A DNA stretch of 64,000 bases from Eukaryota sp. TZLM1-RC (taxonomy: Eukaryota; Metamonada: BaSk clade): positions 1,116,001 through 1,180,000 of the forward strand of contig JAUPSS010000006.1 in assembly GCA_040285825.1 (NCBI GenBank), written 5' to 3'. Below the pieces are notes generated by a model. That model made no database searches, was not told the origin of the DNA, and saw only the letters and a program-made list of their open reading frames with translations. The first letter of the stretch is position 1; each line of letters starts with the position of its first letter. Below, one piece after another: positions 11,376 to 22,018 of the stretch. A program made the position numbers and the translations under genes.

Positions 11376-11400
11376 TTAATTTTAATTTATTTTCAAAACC
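11376..11400 (-). repeat. Inverted retroelement 3'-UTR-like piece
   Basis: A 25-bp AT-rich piece that, read on the minus strand (ggttttgaaaataaattaaa..), resembles the family A 3' UTR. It sits head-on against the 5' end of the A copy at 11401. Confidence 0.5.
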
Positions 11401-13711
11401 ACAGGAATTTCTTTTGATCTGTTAAAAATAGCGTGTTCCAGTGCTCCCGAAATTGCTGATGATCTAGCCCACTATTTTCAACAATTGATTGTTTTGAAAA
11501 TTAATCCTCCATTTGAATTACTCGCAGCACGTCTGATTGCTTTAGTAAAGCCTGGAAACGGAATCAAACCTGATGGAATACGCCCAATTGCTGTTGGTGA
11601 ATCTCTTTCTCGTTTGCTAGCATCAATTGTCTTCGATCGTGTCAAAGACAAAGCTTCTACATTTTTGAATCCTCATCAATTTGGAATCAAAACAATTGAT
11701 GGTGCTTCTGTTGCTGCTATTGCCTCTGATACCTTTTTTAATGCAGAGGAAAATAATTTTATTTTTAATCTCGACTTTAAAAATGCTTTTTAATTCTGTA
11801 AAGCGAGAAGCAATTTTTGAAGTTATTAAATCTAATTTTCCTGAGCTATCGAGTTTTTTCTACCATTTTTATGGGAAAGAATCAGATTTAATTTTTAATT
11901 CATTTGGTCTTAAATCATCTTCTGGAGTGAAGCAGGGAGATCCTTTAGGCCCATTATTGTTTTGTTTAGCTATTCACAAAACTTTAAATATCATTAAGCA
12001 AAAATACCCTTCTATAAAAATAGTTGCTTATATGGATGATATATCCTTGATTGGTTCATTTGATTTACTAGAATTGGTTGCTCAAGAAATTGCCGATTCA
12101 TATGAAAATATTGGGCTCCATCTTAATGCCAGCAAATGCCTTCTGATTGGCTCTTCTGCTCAAGACCTCGTGATAAACGATTCTATTGTCCCTTTTACTA
12201 ATTATAGTAGTAATGCTTTTAAGTTCCTTGGTTGTTGGTTAGGAAATGTGCCTCAAATTCAGAATGAATTGCAAGTTATTTTGGAAAAATTGAAAATTGA
12301 ACTTGATTCAATTTCTTCTTTAGATATAGAAAAGCATATTAAATTTTTCATGCTTAAAATTTGCTACACTGGGAGAATAACCCACATTTTGAGATCTTGT
12401 GCTCCTTCCATAGCATTAGATTTTTGTCGTTCTTTTAATTCATTGAGAACAGAATTTTTTGCTGATTTATTGGATGTAGAACCAGGAATGTTGAAAAGTC
12501 ACTTATTTTCTTCAGCAAATTTGGGGGGTATTGGATTTACTAAATCTTCAATTTTGTGTCAATCAGCATTCTTGGGTGGTGGCAAAAATTTTATTTATGA
12601 ATTTTGTCGTAGATTTCCTGATGATTCTCATCTGTTAGTTCCCAATTGCAGTCCCTATTTGTATGAGTTATCTTGTGAACTTGAAAAATTACCGCCACAA
12701 ATTTGGACCAAATGTTTTCCTCAATCAATTCAAGAAATTCCAAACCGATCTCTATTTAATTTACAGTTTTGCTGTAAAAAGCTTCAACAAAAATTGTCAA
12801 AGATTTTTGAAAGCTTGGATTTTGATGTTAGACTTGGCTTGGCCAAGAAAAAGAATCCCGCTTTTGCAAATCTTTTACAAGATATGTGTGACAGTACTTC
12901 TTCTGCCTTAGTAACAACAATTCCACAAGTTTATGGTACTCTCTTATCCGATTCTGCTTGGACTCTGAATATGAGATTTCGTTCCTTTATCTGGCCTGAT
13001 AATTTACCTCATAATTTAATTTGTAAATGTTCTCGAGAAATTACAACTACTCATTTGTTAAATTGTAAACATTTTATTACTTTTAGAAACAAGGTTCATG
13101 ATGCTGTAAGAGACCAGTTATATTGTATGTGTAAATCTCATAGAATTGAATCCTTCTTGGAACCTTTGTTGTCAAATTTGTTTGATGCTGAAAATGATTT
13201 TCATAAGAATAATAGAGGTGATGTCATATTACCTGGATTAGATGGAAGCTTCATTTTATTGGATGTAATGTCTGTTGATCCTTGTAATGCCTCAAATGAA
13301 AGGCTTGTTAATTCTGAAATTCATAATCCCCTTTCAAATGCTGAAAATTTTAAATTCAAAAAATACAATGAACCTTTGTCCAAATTGGCCAGTCTACAGC
13401 ATGCGAAATACAATTTGTATCCATTTGTATTTTCCCTTTTTGGTTCACTTGCACCAACTGCTTTACGTTTTTTGGATGATTTTGAAATGATTGTAAAGAG
13501 AAGAACTGGCAGAAATTTCAACAGATTGTTTTGGCAAAATAGAATTGTGTTTTCTATTTTTAAGGGAATGTTGAAGATGGTTTCTGATGCTTTGCTTTCT
13601 CTTGGATCTCACTATGAGAGAGTTGCATCTAGTGTTTTTGTTTTGGGAGAGATGGATTTTTTAGATGTTGATTTATAGGTTTAGAATAAAATTAAATTTT
13701 TAAAAAAAAAC
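11401..13711 (+). pseudogene. Family A RT-endonuclease polyprotein, most complete copy
   Basis: The longest A copy in the window; it lacks only the N-terminal part before the RT. Order: RT motifs (KPDGIRPIAVGESLSRLL; NLDFKNAF motif A; SSGVKQGDPLGPLLFCLAIH motif B; AYMDDI catalytic box; GLHLNASKCLLIG), thumb, a region with GGGKNFIYEF, the knuckle CxCx7Hx3C (CKCSREITTTHLLNC), HDAVRD, a restriction-like endonuclease (NNRGDVILPGLDG..LLDVMSVDP) and a ~140-residue C-terminal domain ending DFLDVDL (TAG 13676-13678). One extra T in a T-run at 11787-11791 shifts the frame between 11485-11793 and the long frame 11681-13678, whose first ~38 residues are out of frame. Such proteins mobilise by target-primed reverse transcription. 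A second, unseen lesion upstream cannot be excluded. Confidence 0.9.
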
Positions 13712-13752
13712 CACAGTCTAAAAGTCAATATCTTCAAAACAAGCTTCCAAAA
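13712..13752 (-). repeat. Inverted family B 3'-terminal piece
   Basis: About 38 bp matching the B 3' end in reverse (stop codon and ..GVEACFEDIDF codons read on minus), between the A-tail of the copy at 11401 and the resumed B host at 13753. It forms the right end of a composite insertion. Confidence 0.75.
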
Positions 13753-14832
13753 AAACTACAAATAGCTTATTCCTCGATAACTTAAGAGAAGAAATATCCA
13801 GTTTATCTCCCGACTTATGGCAATCATGTTTCCCCATATCCATTCAAGAAATTCCAGACAGAAGTTTGTATTCATTAAAATTTGCGTTGAAAAAGCTCCA
13901 ACGACATCTTTTGAGAAAATTTGAAAGCAAGGATTTTATTGTTCGACTTAGCACGGCTAAGAAAGAAAATCCTGCTTTTGCAAATTTTTTGATTGATTTG
14001 AAGGACACTTCATCTGCAGTTTTGATAAATCAAATTCCCCAGATTTTTGGCCTATTTTTGAATGACGGCCAATGGACCACTGCTATTAGAATGCGTTGTT
14101 ATTTATGGCCTTGTAATTTGCCCAATGATTTGTTTTGCAAATGTGGAGCTGGTTTAACATTATCACATTTATTTAATTGTAATAGATTTATTTCCTATCG
14201 TTCTACGTTGCATGATGCAGTCAGAGATCAAATCCATGCAATGTGTAATTCCTGTCATATTGAATCTTTTGTAGAACCTTTGTTGAGGTCTCTTGATATA
14301 AATGAAAGCGTAAGAGATTCAGAATATGGAAAACGACGTGCTGATGTTGTTGTGCCCTCGTTTGATGATGTCATGAATGTTGTTGATGTCGTAACAGTGG
14401 ATGTTTGCAAGAAAAATGCCTTGAAAAATGCTCAATCTGAAGTATCCCCCCTTGATGACTCCGAATTGTACAAACGGAAAAAATATGCAAATCCTTTAAA
14501 AGAATTGAAACATGTTCGCCATGTAGAATACCAAATTTGCCCATTTGCTATATCGTTGTATGGTCGTCTTGGAAAAACTGCTATGAATTTTATTGATGAT
14601 TTTGAAAATCTTGTGAAAAGAAGAATGAATAAGCGTTTTGATCGTCGCTTGTGGCTAAATCGTATTGTTTTTACTATTTTCAAATCAATTCCTAAAATGA
14701 TTTCGAAAGCTTTGATGTCTGTCAGTGCACATTACGAAGAAATTGCTGTTGAGAGGTTTGATGGTGTGGAAGCTTGTTTTGAAGATATTGACTTTTAGAC
14801 TGTAGTTTAACAATAAATTAAAATAAAATAAA
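13753..14832 (+). mobile_element. Family B 3' half with an open C-terminal frame
   Basis: Continues the B copy from 11251. The frame 13866-14798 (310 codons) is open from the post-thumb region through the knuckle, HDAVRD, endonuclease (KRRADVVVPSFDDVMNVVDVVTVD) and C-terminus (..EACFEDIDF). Variants include D to G at the QWTT block (NDGQWTT). The 3' UTR runs to an A-rich tail at 14832. Confidence 0.88.
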
Positions 14833-15057
14833 AAAAAGTAAAGAGAAGAACTGGCAGAAATTTCAACAGATTGTTTTGGCAAAATAGAATTGTGTTTTCT
14901 ATTTTTAAGGGGATGTTGATGATGGTTTCTGATGCTTTGCTTTCTCTTGGATCTCACTATGAGAGAGTTGCATCTAGTGTTTTTGTTCTGGGAGAGATGA
15001 ATTTTTTAGATGTTGATTTATATGTTTTGAATAAAATTAAAATTTTGGTAAAAAAAA
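14833..15057 (+). mobile_element. Family A 3' end, stop-loss subtype
   Basis: Encodes KRRTGRNFNRLFWQ.. to FLDVDL, but the usual TAG is TAT, so the frame reads on into the 3' UTR (YVLNKIKILVKK). Followed by an A-run. The same subtype with the same joint lies at 25498-25727. Confidence 0.82.
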
Positions 15058-15745
15058 AGGTTTGACAGTATCACATTTATTAAATTGTAATAGATTTATT
15101 TCCTATCGTTCTACGTTGCATGATGCAGTCAGAGATCAAATCCATGGAATGTGTAATTCCTATCATATTGAATTTATTGTAGAACCTTTGTTGAGGTCTC
15201 TTGATATAAATGAAAGCGTAAGAGATTCAGAAAATGGAAAACGACGTGCTGATGTTGTTGTGCCCTCGTTTGATGATGTCATGAATGTTGTTGATGTCGT
15301 AACAGTGGATGTTTGCAAGAAAAATGCCTTGAAAAATGCTCAATCCGAAGTATCCCCCCTTGATGACTCCGAATTGTACAAACGGATAAAATATGCAAAT
15401 CCTTTAAAAGAATTGAAACATGTTCGCCATGTAGATTACCAAATTTGCCCATTTGCTATATCGTTGTATGGTCGTCTTGGAAAAACTGCTTTGAATTTTA
15501 TTGATGATTTTGAAAATCTTGTGAAAAGAAGAATGAATAAGCGTTTTGATCGTCGCTTGTGGCTAAATCGTATTGTTTTTACTATTTTCAAATCAATTCC
15601 TAAAATGATTTCGAAAGCTTTGATGTCTGTCAGTGCACATTACGAAGAAATTGCTGTTGTGAGGTTTGATGGTGTGGAAGCTTGTTTTGAAGATATTGAC
15701 TTTTAGACTGTAGTTTAATAATAAATTAAAATTTTTCAAAAAAAA
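15058..15745 (+). mobile_element. Family B 3' part
   Basis: Frame 15062-15706 (214 codons) from the knuckle (TVSHLLNC) through the endonuclease (YHIEFIVEPLLRSLD.. KRRADVVVPSFDD) to the stop and an A-tail. The first knuckle cysteines are lost at the joint with A. The subtype (ENGKRRAD, EFIVEPLL) recurs at 25728. Confidence 0.85.
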
Positions 15746-16600
15746 GAATTTTCTTCTTTTAATTTTTTTCAAAATTGGGTGAATTGCAAGACAAAAAAAG
15801 AAAGGACCTAAAGGGTCTCCTTGTTTAACTCCTGATAAAGAATCAAGATTAAAGGAATTAAAAATTAAATCAGATGAATTACCATAAAACCTATAAAAAA
15901 GGGTTTCGAGTTCAGGAAAATTTGTTTTGATTTCTTTCCAAATTGAATCTCTTTTCACTGAGTTGAAAGCATTTTTACAAATATTTTGAAAATGATGGAT
16001 TAAGCAAATGAATATCTTCAGGGAAACGATTAAGAAATTCAAAAATAAAATTTTTGCCACCACCAACAAATGCTGCTTAACAAAGAATCGAGGATTTGGT
16101 AAAGCCAACACCACCAAATTGTGAAGAAGAGAACAAGTGAGCTCGAATAAGCTCAGGATTCACTTCTAATAAGGAAGCAAAGAAAGTTGCACGGAGTTGA
16201 TTAAATGATCGGCAGAAATCAATAGACAATGAAGGTGCTGTCGATCTCAATAAGTGAGTAATTTTTCCGGAGTAACAAATTTTTAAGATAAAATACTTGA
16301 TATGTATTTCTATTTCTAATTCAGAAATTAATTGAAGTTTCTGCATTCTTGAGGGTTGATTCAATGTCCGAAGACGAAGACAACTTCCAAGGAGAAACCG
16401 TTGTACAATCAATAATTAATTCCTGGCCGCTACGCCAAGCACATTGAATATCACCTCTTTTTTGACTTTGAGCAAGCTGCATTTCATCAAAAACTGGTTC
16501 CAGTGGTACTGGATGATGGGCACTCTTCAACAAATCATAAATGCAATCGCGAACGGCATTGTGAATTATCGACCTCTTCTGAGTGAACTTCCTACAAGAT
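15746..16600 (-). mobile_element. Family D retrotransposon, block-permuted remnant
   Basis: On the minus strand the blocks run endonuclease (16595-16321: HNAVRDCIYDLLKSAHH, KRGDIQC, LIIDCTTVSPW), then RT thumb and GGGKNF region (16330-15990: KICYSGKITHLLRSTAPS), then RT palm (15990-15750: KNAFNSVKRDSIW, SGVKQGDPLGPFFFCLAIH). That is the reverse of the normal palm-thumb-endonuclease order, all in one orientation. The YxDD box and the 3' end are missing. It is distinct in sequence from A, B and C. Confidence 0.78.
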
Positions 16601-16601
16601 A

Positions 16602-17408
16602 AGACATGCCATCAGGCATTTCTTTTGATTTGTTAAAAACTGCTTGTAAAAATACTCCAGAAATTTCTGTGGATCTTGCCATTTATTTTCAAAATTTAAT
16701 GTGTTTGAATTATGTTCCACCATCTGAATTGAGTGCTGCCCGATTAGTTGCTTTGGTTAAGCCAGGAAAAAGTAACAAACCTGATGGAGTTAGACCAATT
16801 GCTATTGGAGAGTCTTTAACCAGGTTGCTGTCCTCTCTTATTTTCAATAGAATTTCTACTAAGGCAAGGGACTATTTGAAACCTTTTCAATTTGGCATTA
16901 AAACTATTGAAGGTGCTTCTGTTGCCTCGATGACTTCAAATGTTTTTTCAATAGTCAACAACATCAGTATATTTTCAATTTGGACTTTAAAAATGCCTTC
17001 AATTCAGTAAAGCGTAATTGCATTTACGATGTCCTTATTCAAGAATTTCCAGAACTATCAGCGTATTTTTATTTATTTTATGGAAAAAAGTCAGACTTAA
17101 TCGTTGACACCTTTACCCTTGAATCTTCTTCTGGTGTCAAACAAGGTGATCCTCTTGGCCCATTGCTGTTTTGTTTGGCTATTCATAATACTATTGAAAA
17201 GACCCAGAAAGAATTCCCTGAGTTACGTATTGTTGCTTATATGGATGACATTTCGATTATTGGTTCTTATGAAAACATTTGTAGGGTTTCTAAAGGCATT
17301 GCTGCGAAATACAAAGACATTGGATTAGCCTTGAATCCCGAAAAATGTCTCTTAATTGGAAGAACAAAACAATTTCAATTAGTTTTCGAAAATTTACTAT
17401 CAATTTAA
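16602..17408 (+). pseudogene. Reverse transcriptase domain of an RLE-type element
   Basis: Two frames, 16606-17010 and 16980-17408, joined by an indel near 16975. Motifs: PSGISFDLLKTACKN, KPGKSNKPDGVRPIAIGESL, MDFKNAFNSVKR (motif A), SSSGVKQGDPLGPLLFCLAIH (motif B), VAYMDDISIIGS (catalytic YMDD) and ALNPEKCLLIG. It differs from A throughout and may be the RT of family B or of another family; no B copy in the window retains an RT to compare. It stops before the thumb. Confidence 0.85.
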
Positions 17409-17735
17409 AAAAGGCATATGGGATGTAACACCGCTATGGAAATTTTTTTGCTTAAAGATAAAAAATTATTGTCATCGAAATCAAAATTTCGTCCTTCAGT
17501 AATGAAGAAAGAGAAAATTGTTCGAAAATTAGCTTCAAAGGGACGCTATGGTTCCGCTAAGCAATGCCTGTTTTCATCTAAACTTGCAGAATGTAATGAA
17601 AATACTACTGCTCAACTTAAGAATCTCCATCCTGTTGAAAATTTTAAGTGCCCTAAACCTAATAATGTAAGTTATTGGGAGCAAAATCCCTTAACTAATG
17701 ATGAACTAATTAAATTGATTAACCACTTTTGCTAT
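17409..17735 (+). pseudogene. N-terminal segment of an RLE-type element
   Basis: Part of the frame 17418-18005. It encodes a basic segment (KEKIVRKLASKGRYGSAKQC, then LKNLHPVENFKCPKP). The pattern 'basic helix, then hLxxLHP' is typical of the region upstream of the RT in R2-like elements (family knowledge). A related decayed segment lies at 43840-43990. Here it lies downstream of an RT and is fused to an A thumb, so the order is scrambled. Confidence 0.65.
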
Positions 17736-18502
17736 ACTGGGAGAATAACCCACATTTTGAGATCTTGTGCTCCTTCCATAGCATTAGATTTTTGTCGTTC
17801 CTTTAATTCATTGAGAACAGAATTTTTTGCTGATTTATTGGATGTAGAACCAGGAATGTTGAGAAATCACTTATTTTCTTCAGCAAATTTGGGTGGTATT
17901 GGATTACTAATTCTGCTATTTTGTGTCAATCAGCTTCATTGGGTGGATGCAAGAATTTTATTTATGAATTTTCTCGTAGATTTCCTGATGATTCTCATCT
18001 GTTAGGTCCCAGTTGCAGTCCATATTTGAATGATTTGTCTTGTGAATTTGATAGATTGCCACAACAAATTTGGACCAAATGTTTTCCCCAATCAATTCAA
18101 GAAATTCCAAACAGATCTCTTCTTTATTTGCAGTTTTGCTGTAAAAAGTTTCAACAAAAATTGTCAAAGATTTTTGAAAGCTTGGATTTTGATGTTAGAC
18201 TTGGCTTGGCTAAGAAAAAGAATCCCGCTTTTGCAAATCTTTTACAAGATATGTGTGATAGTACTTCTTCTGCCTTAGTAACAACTATTCCTCAAGTTTA
18301 TGGTACTTTCTTAACTGATTCTGCTTGTACTTTGAATATGAGATTTCGTTCCTCTATTTGGCCTGATAATTTACCTCATAATTTAATTTGTAAATGTTCT
18401 CGAAAAATTAAAATTACTCATTTGTTAAATTGTAAACATTTTATAACTTTTAGAAGCAAGCTCCACGAGACTGTCAAAGATCAATTATATGATGAGCTTT
18501 AA
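17736..18502 (+). mobile_element. Family A divergent subtype, RT thumb to knuckle
   Basis: Runs from CYTGRITHILRS through HLFSSANLGGIG, FIYEFSRRFPDD, FDVRLGLAKKKNPAFANLL and the knuckle (CKCSRKIKITHLLNC) to SKLHETVKDQLY, where it ends without endonuclease or tail. It is ~10% diverged from other A copies. Frames 17418-18005 and 17921-18502 are joined by an indel near 17905. Confidence 0.82.
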
Positions 18503-19711
18503 AATGTGTTTGTTCCAGAAGAATAAACTTGTATTAATTTTCATCGAACTGTTTTGTAATTCATTCAGGTTTTGAATACAATTCTAATTAGTAACCAAAA
18601 ATTTAAAAGCATCACCTTTGTAACAAAGTTGCCAATAACAATAATACCATGCAACGTCATTGATTACCAAATTTGTGAAATCTAACAATCAGGAATTCCA
18701 GATTTTAAACTTGCATAGACATCTTTGACGCAACATGATTCCATAGAGGCTTGTGAGGATTTCTACAAACGAAATCTGAATGTAGATGTCGTGAAATCAA
18801 GGCACGAGAATCTGGCTTTTAATAGGAGCACTGTCATTTGGTTATGCCTTGTCGTCATTAGCACCACTGACCAAAACGGGATCAGTTGAATTCCGAAGAC
18901 TACCACAAATTTGCAAGTTGACAACCAACCTCCTCTCACACCATCAATGACATACACCTTCATTCTTCTTTTATCATAGGACAGTCTTCCTTCTCTCCAC
19001 AGTGCACTTAATTCTACAGAAAGGTCTCAATCATCGGTTCTCCATTAACTCAGATATCACGCGAGCAACGACCTTTGGCCTTTAGATATTAGTTTTCTCT
19101 TGCCAAATTCATCACGAAGTTGTACAATTTTCTGGATTTCTCTGAAATGAACCCAATCTCAGCTTTCTATTACATAACATTGAATGAGGCTTAGGTGTTG
19201 CTGATTTTCAATTTCTTTATTTTCTAATAAAATCATCATGTATCCTTCATTAATATAATTACATATTACACTTTCAAACATAGTGAGTAAACAGGCCGTA
19301 TTAAGCAACCTTAACACGTGTTAAAACTAAACACGTGTCAGCACACACGTAATTGTTATATAAATATTGTAATACAACACATTAGATATCTTAGAAACTT
19401 TCAAACATATCTAGTGTGTTATATAAACAATCGCTTCAACATCTGATATTTGCACAATGATGATTCGTCAACTTCATCCGCTCTTTAGCACTAGCAGCCG
19501 TGCGTGGAAGCGACAAAATGTTTTGTCTTCGAATATGATTTAAACGTCAGACTTTTACAAATAGTTAATACATCATACACTTCCGCCACAGTTTTTTGCA
19601 TAATTGGAACACAAATCGGTCGATGGATGAGCCTTAACCTCGTTGGCAGGGGTATGTAGACATTGAAGACAAGCAATTTTGTTTCAAAAATCAGGGTCAA
19701 TATCTCGCTCA
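18503..19711. other. Non-coding, upstream of acetyl-CoA synthetase
   Basis: 1.2 kb with no supported gene. The last 400 bp hold CACGTG palindromes and TATA-like runs (separate entry). I see no retroelement motif after 18502. Confidence 0.6.
19311..19427 (+). promoter_or_regulatory. Candidate promoter: CACGTG palindromes and TATA-like boxes
   Basis: A perfect 14-bp palindrome ttaacacgtgttaa (19311-19324) and an 8-bp palindrome acacgtgt (19331-19338), 20 bp apart centre to centre. They are followed by tatataaata (19357-19366) and tatataaa (19420-19427). CACGTG is the core of bHLH/bZIP sites in many eukaryotes. The distance to the ATG at 19712 is ~290-400 bp. Function is inferred. Confidence 0.35.
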
Positions 19712-22018
19712 ATGGTCCATCACGAATCTACCGATTCTCTGTTTTCCAGGGCTGCGGCCAGGGGCTCTGCTTCTCTTTTGGAACACGAGGTTTATGGAAT
19801 CTTTGAAGAATATGGCCTCTCTCTCCCTCCCTACATCTATGCAAATGATGACAACATCTCCACACTTCCCTCTCAAATGGGCGATAAGAAATGGGTAGCC
19901 AAAGTCGTCATCAAAGACTGTCTTCACAAAACTGACATAGGAGGTGTTTCTTTCAATATCACATCCTCGACAGTCGTTACAACTTATACCATGATGAAGG
20001 AAAAGTTTGCTGGTACGCATGATTTCCAAGGTGTTCTCTTTGTTGAAATGGTCTCATTCTCTTCTGGTTTTGCATCAGAAATGCTGATTTCTGGATATCA
20101 TGACCCTTTTTTTGGACCTTGTATCGCTTTTGGCTTTGGTGGGACCATTGTAGAATTCACCAAGGACATCATGAAGCCCAACAAGGCTCAAATCATCATC
20201 CCTGCTAGTCTGGAGCTTTCTGAATTTGAGTCTCTCATTCGTCAGCTTCCCATTGCCCAAGCTTTACAAGGGGAAGTACGAGGTATCAAAAAGTCTGTGA
20301 ATTTTGATCAAATTCTGTCGATTTTGACTGTAATGAAGAACATCATGATGAGCCATTCCACTCAATCGGGAAGAGAATTCTTCATTAAGGAAGTTGAAAT
20401 TAATCCTGCCGTCATTAGTAATGGTAACATAATTGCGCTTGATGGTGTCATTGTCTTTGACAGAATCTCGGACCACCCTAATCACTGCCCTCCTCCCCTC
20501 CATAAAATCCAATCTCTATTGGAACCGAAGTCGGCAATCATTGCAGGTGCATCTGCTAAGAACTCTTTGAATCCATGTTCAGTGATTCTATCAAATTTGA
20601 TTGATTATGGTCTTAATAAGAGTGAGATCTTTTGCCTTCACCCTAAAGAGAACCAAATTCAAGGAGTCAGGGCTTTTCCCTCCATCAAAGACATAATGAA
20701 CACAAGAGCAGACCCTGTTGACCTACTCGTTATTGGAGTCCCAGCAGTCTCTGCCGGTCAATTAGTCAATGAGAGTCTTGACCTTTATCCTGCACATTCC
20801 ATTCTAGTAATATCCGCTGGTTTTGCCGAAACTACCTCTGGAAAGGAACGTTCTGATCAACTACAAGCCAGACTGACTGATTTGCTCTCTACTCCCTCCA
20901 AGCGACCAGTCCTTAATGGACCTAACACTGTCGGTTGTATTCGTCGTTCTGATGGTAATGAGTTGTCCACTGTTTTTGTACCCCGTTGGAAATCTTCCTG
21001 CACTTCAAAGGGTCTTTCCAACATGGCTCTCATCTGTCAATCCGGGGGTTTGATGATCTCTCGACTCTCCAACTTTGCTGACAAACTGAATCCCGCCTAC
21101 GCAATTAGTGTAGGAAACCAAATGGATCTATCGGTTACTGATTTCCTAGAGTATTTGCTGGATAAGCCTGATGCAACAACCTTTGCTCTTTATATTGAAG
21201 GACTTAACCAAGGTGATGGACTTCGCCTGATGAAATTGATTAAAAAAGCTAAATCTATGGGTAAGTTTGTCGTGGTTTATAAGGCAGGAAGATCTCAACA
21301 AGGTCAAGAGGCTACCCAAGGCCACACTGCTTCATTAGCTGGTGATTACCAAATGTTCAAATCCTTAATTAGGACAGCTGGTGGTATTGTTGTTGAGTCA
21401 TTCAGTGAGTTGGAAAGGGTGTCAATGCTGCTTACATGCTGGACCAGGAATGGTGGACTTCAAAAACTGTTAGCAAAGGGAAAGGAAATCGTTAGTGTTG
21501 GCGCTCTATCCAATGCTGGTTTTGAGAAGTGCGCCATTGCCGATCATTTGTTCTCTGAAAATCTTGAAAAGATTCAACTTTGCAAGTGGAATGATGAGTC
21601 TAAAGCTTCTATTGAGGCAGTGTTTAAGGAAAACCGCTTGTCTGAAGTGATAGACGTTGGTGACGTCATTGATGTTACTCCCATGCTCAATGACGAAGCC
21701 ACGGAGAAGGTCATTCGTGCCATGTATTTAGACCCTGAGCTTGATGTTTGCCTATTTTCTACTGTACCTGAAACACTTGCACTGAACACTTTGGCTCCTT
21801 CAGATGATCACAATGAAGATTACCTTGACCCTAAAGCGTTACTGCCTCGTTTGGTTGGTGTGGATCAACATTTTGGCGATAAATTGATGGTAATGTCTAT
21901 CGAATCTGGCGACCGCTATGAACCTTTCAGAAGAGCAGCGTTTGAATATGGTATTCCTTGCTTTGGTTATTCAGATGAAGCAGCACGTGCAGTTGAGCTG
22001 GTTTTAGGTAGCTTGTAG
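19712..22018 (+). CDS. ADP-forming acetate-CoA ligase (acetyl-CoA synthetase), fused beta-alpha
   Basis: 768 residues from the first ATG (MVHHESTDSL..); an upstream in-frame stretch has only a TTG. The enzyme converts acetyl-CoA, ADP and phosphate to acetate, CoA and ATP, a substrate-level ATP source in anaerobic protists and archaea. The N-terminal ~230 residues are an ATP-grasp (beta) domain with a histidine in the VVIKDCLHKTDIGG block. Next come a CoA-binding Rossmann domain (~265-370, from EPKSAIIAGASAKN) and succinyl-CoA-ligase-like domains. The alpha phosphohistidine is likely H in QGHTASLAGDYQ (~540). A single uninterrupted exon ending TAG. As I recall, the fused enzymes of Giardia and Entamoeba run alpha then beta; here beta comes first. 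It is convergent with the gene at 22479. Confidence 0.92.
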   Translation: MVHHESTDSLFSRAAARGSASLLEHEVYGIFEEYGLSLPPYIYANDDNISTLPSQMGDKKWVAKVVIKDCLHKTDIGGVSFNITSSTVVTTYTMMKEKFAGTHDFQGVLFVEMVSFSSGFASEMLISGYHDPFFGPCIAFGFGGTIVEFTKDIMKPNKAQIIIPASLELSEFESLIRQLPIAQALQGEVRGIKKSVNFDQILSILTVMKNIMMSHSTQSGREFFIKEVEINPAVISNGNIIALDGVIVFDRISDHPNHCPPPLHKIQSLLEPKSAIIAGASAKNSLNPCSVILSNLIDYGLNKSEIFCLHPKENQIQGVRAFPSIKDIMNTRADPVDLLVIGVPAVSAGQLVNESLDLYPAHSILVISAGFAETTSGKERSDQLQARLTDLLSTPSKRPVLNGPNTVGCIRRSDGNELSTVFVPRWKSSCTSKGLSNMALICQSGGLMISRLSNFADKLNPAYAISVGNQMDLSVTDFLEYLLDKPDATTFALYIEGLNQGDGLRLMKLIKKAKSMGKFVVVYKAGRSQQGQEATQGHTASLAGDYQMFKSLIRTAGGIVVESFSELERVSMLLTCWTRNGGLQKLLAKGKEIVSVGALSNAGFEKCAIADHLFSENLEKIQLCKWNDESKASIEAVFKENRLSEVIDVGDVIDVTPMLNDEATEKVIRAMYLDPELDVCLFSTVPETLALNTLAPSDDHNEDYLDPKALLPRLVGVDQHFGDKLMVMSIESGDRYEPFRRAAFEYGIPCFGYSDEAARAVELVLGSL

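Noticed and set aside
14998-15060. Reassigned stop codon in family A (TAG to TAT readthrough)
   Set aside because: Host genes and other A copies use TAG, TAA and TGA as stops; this is a local point change in one subtype.
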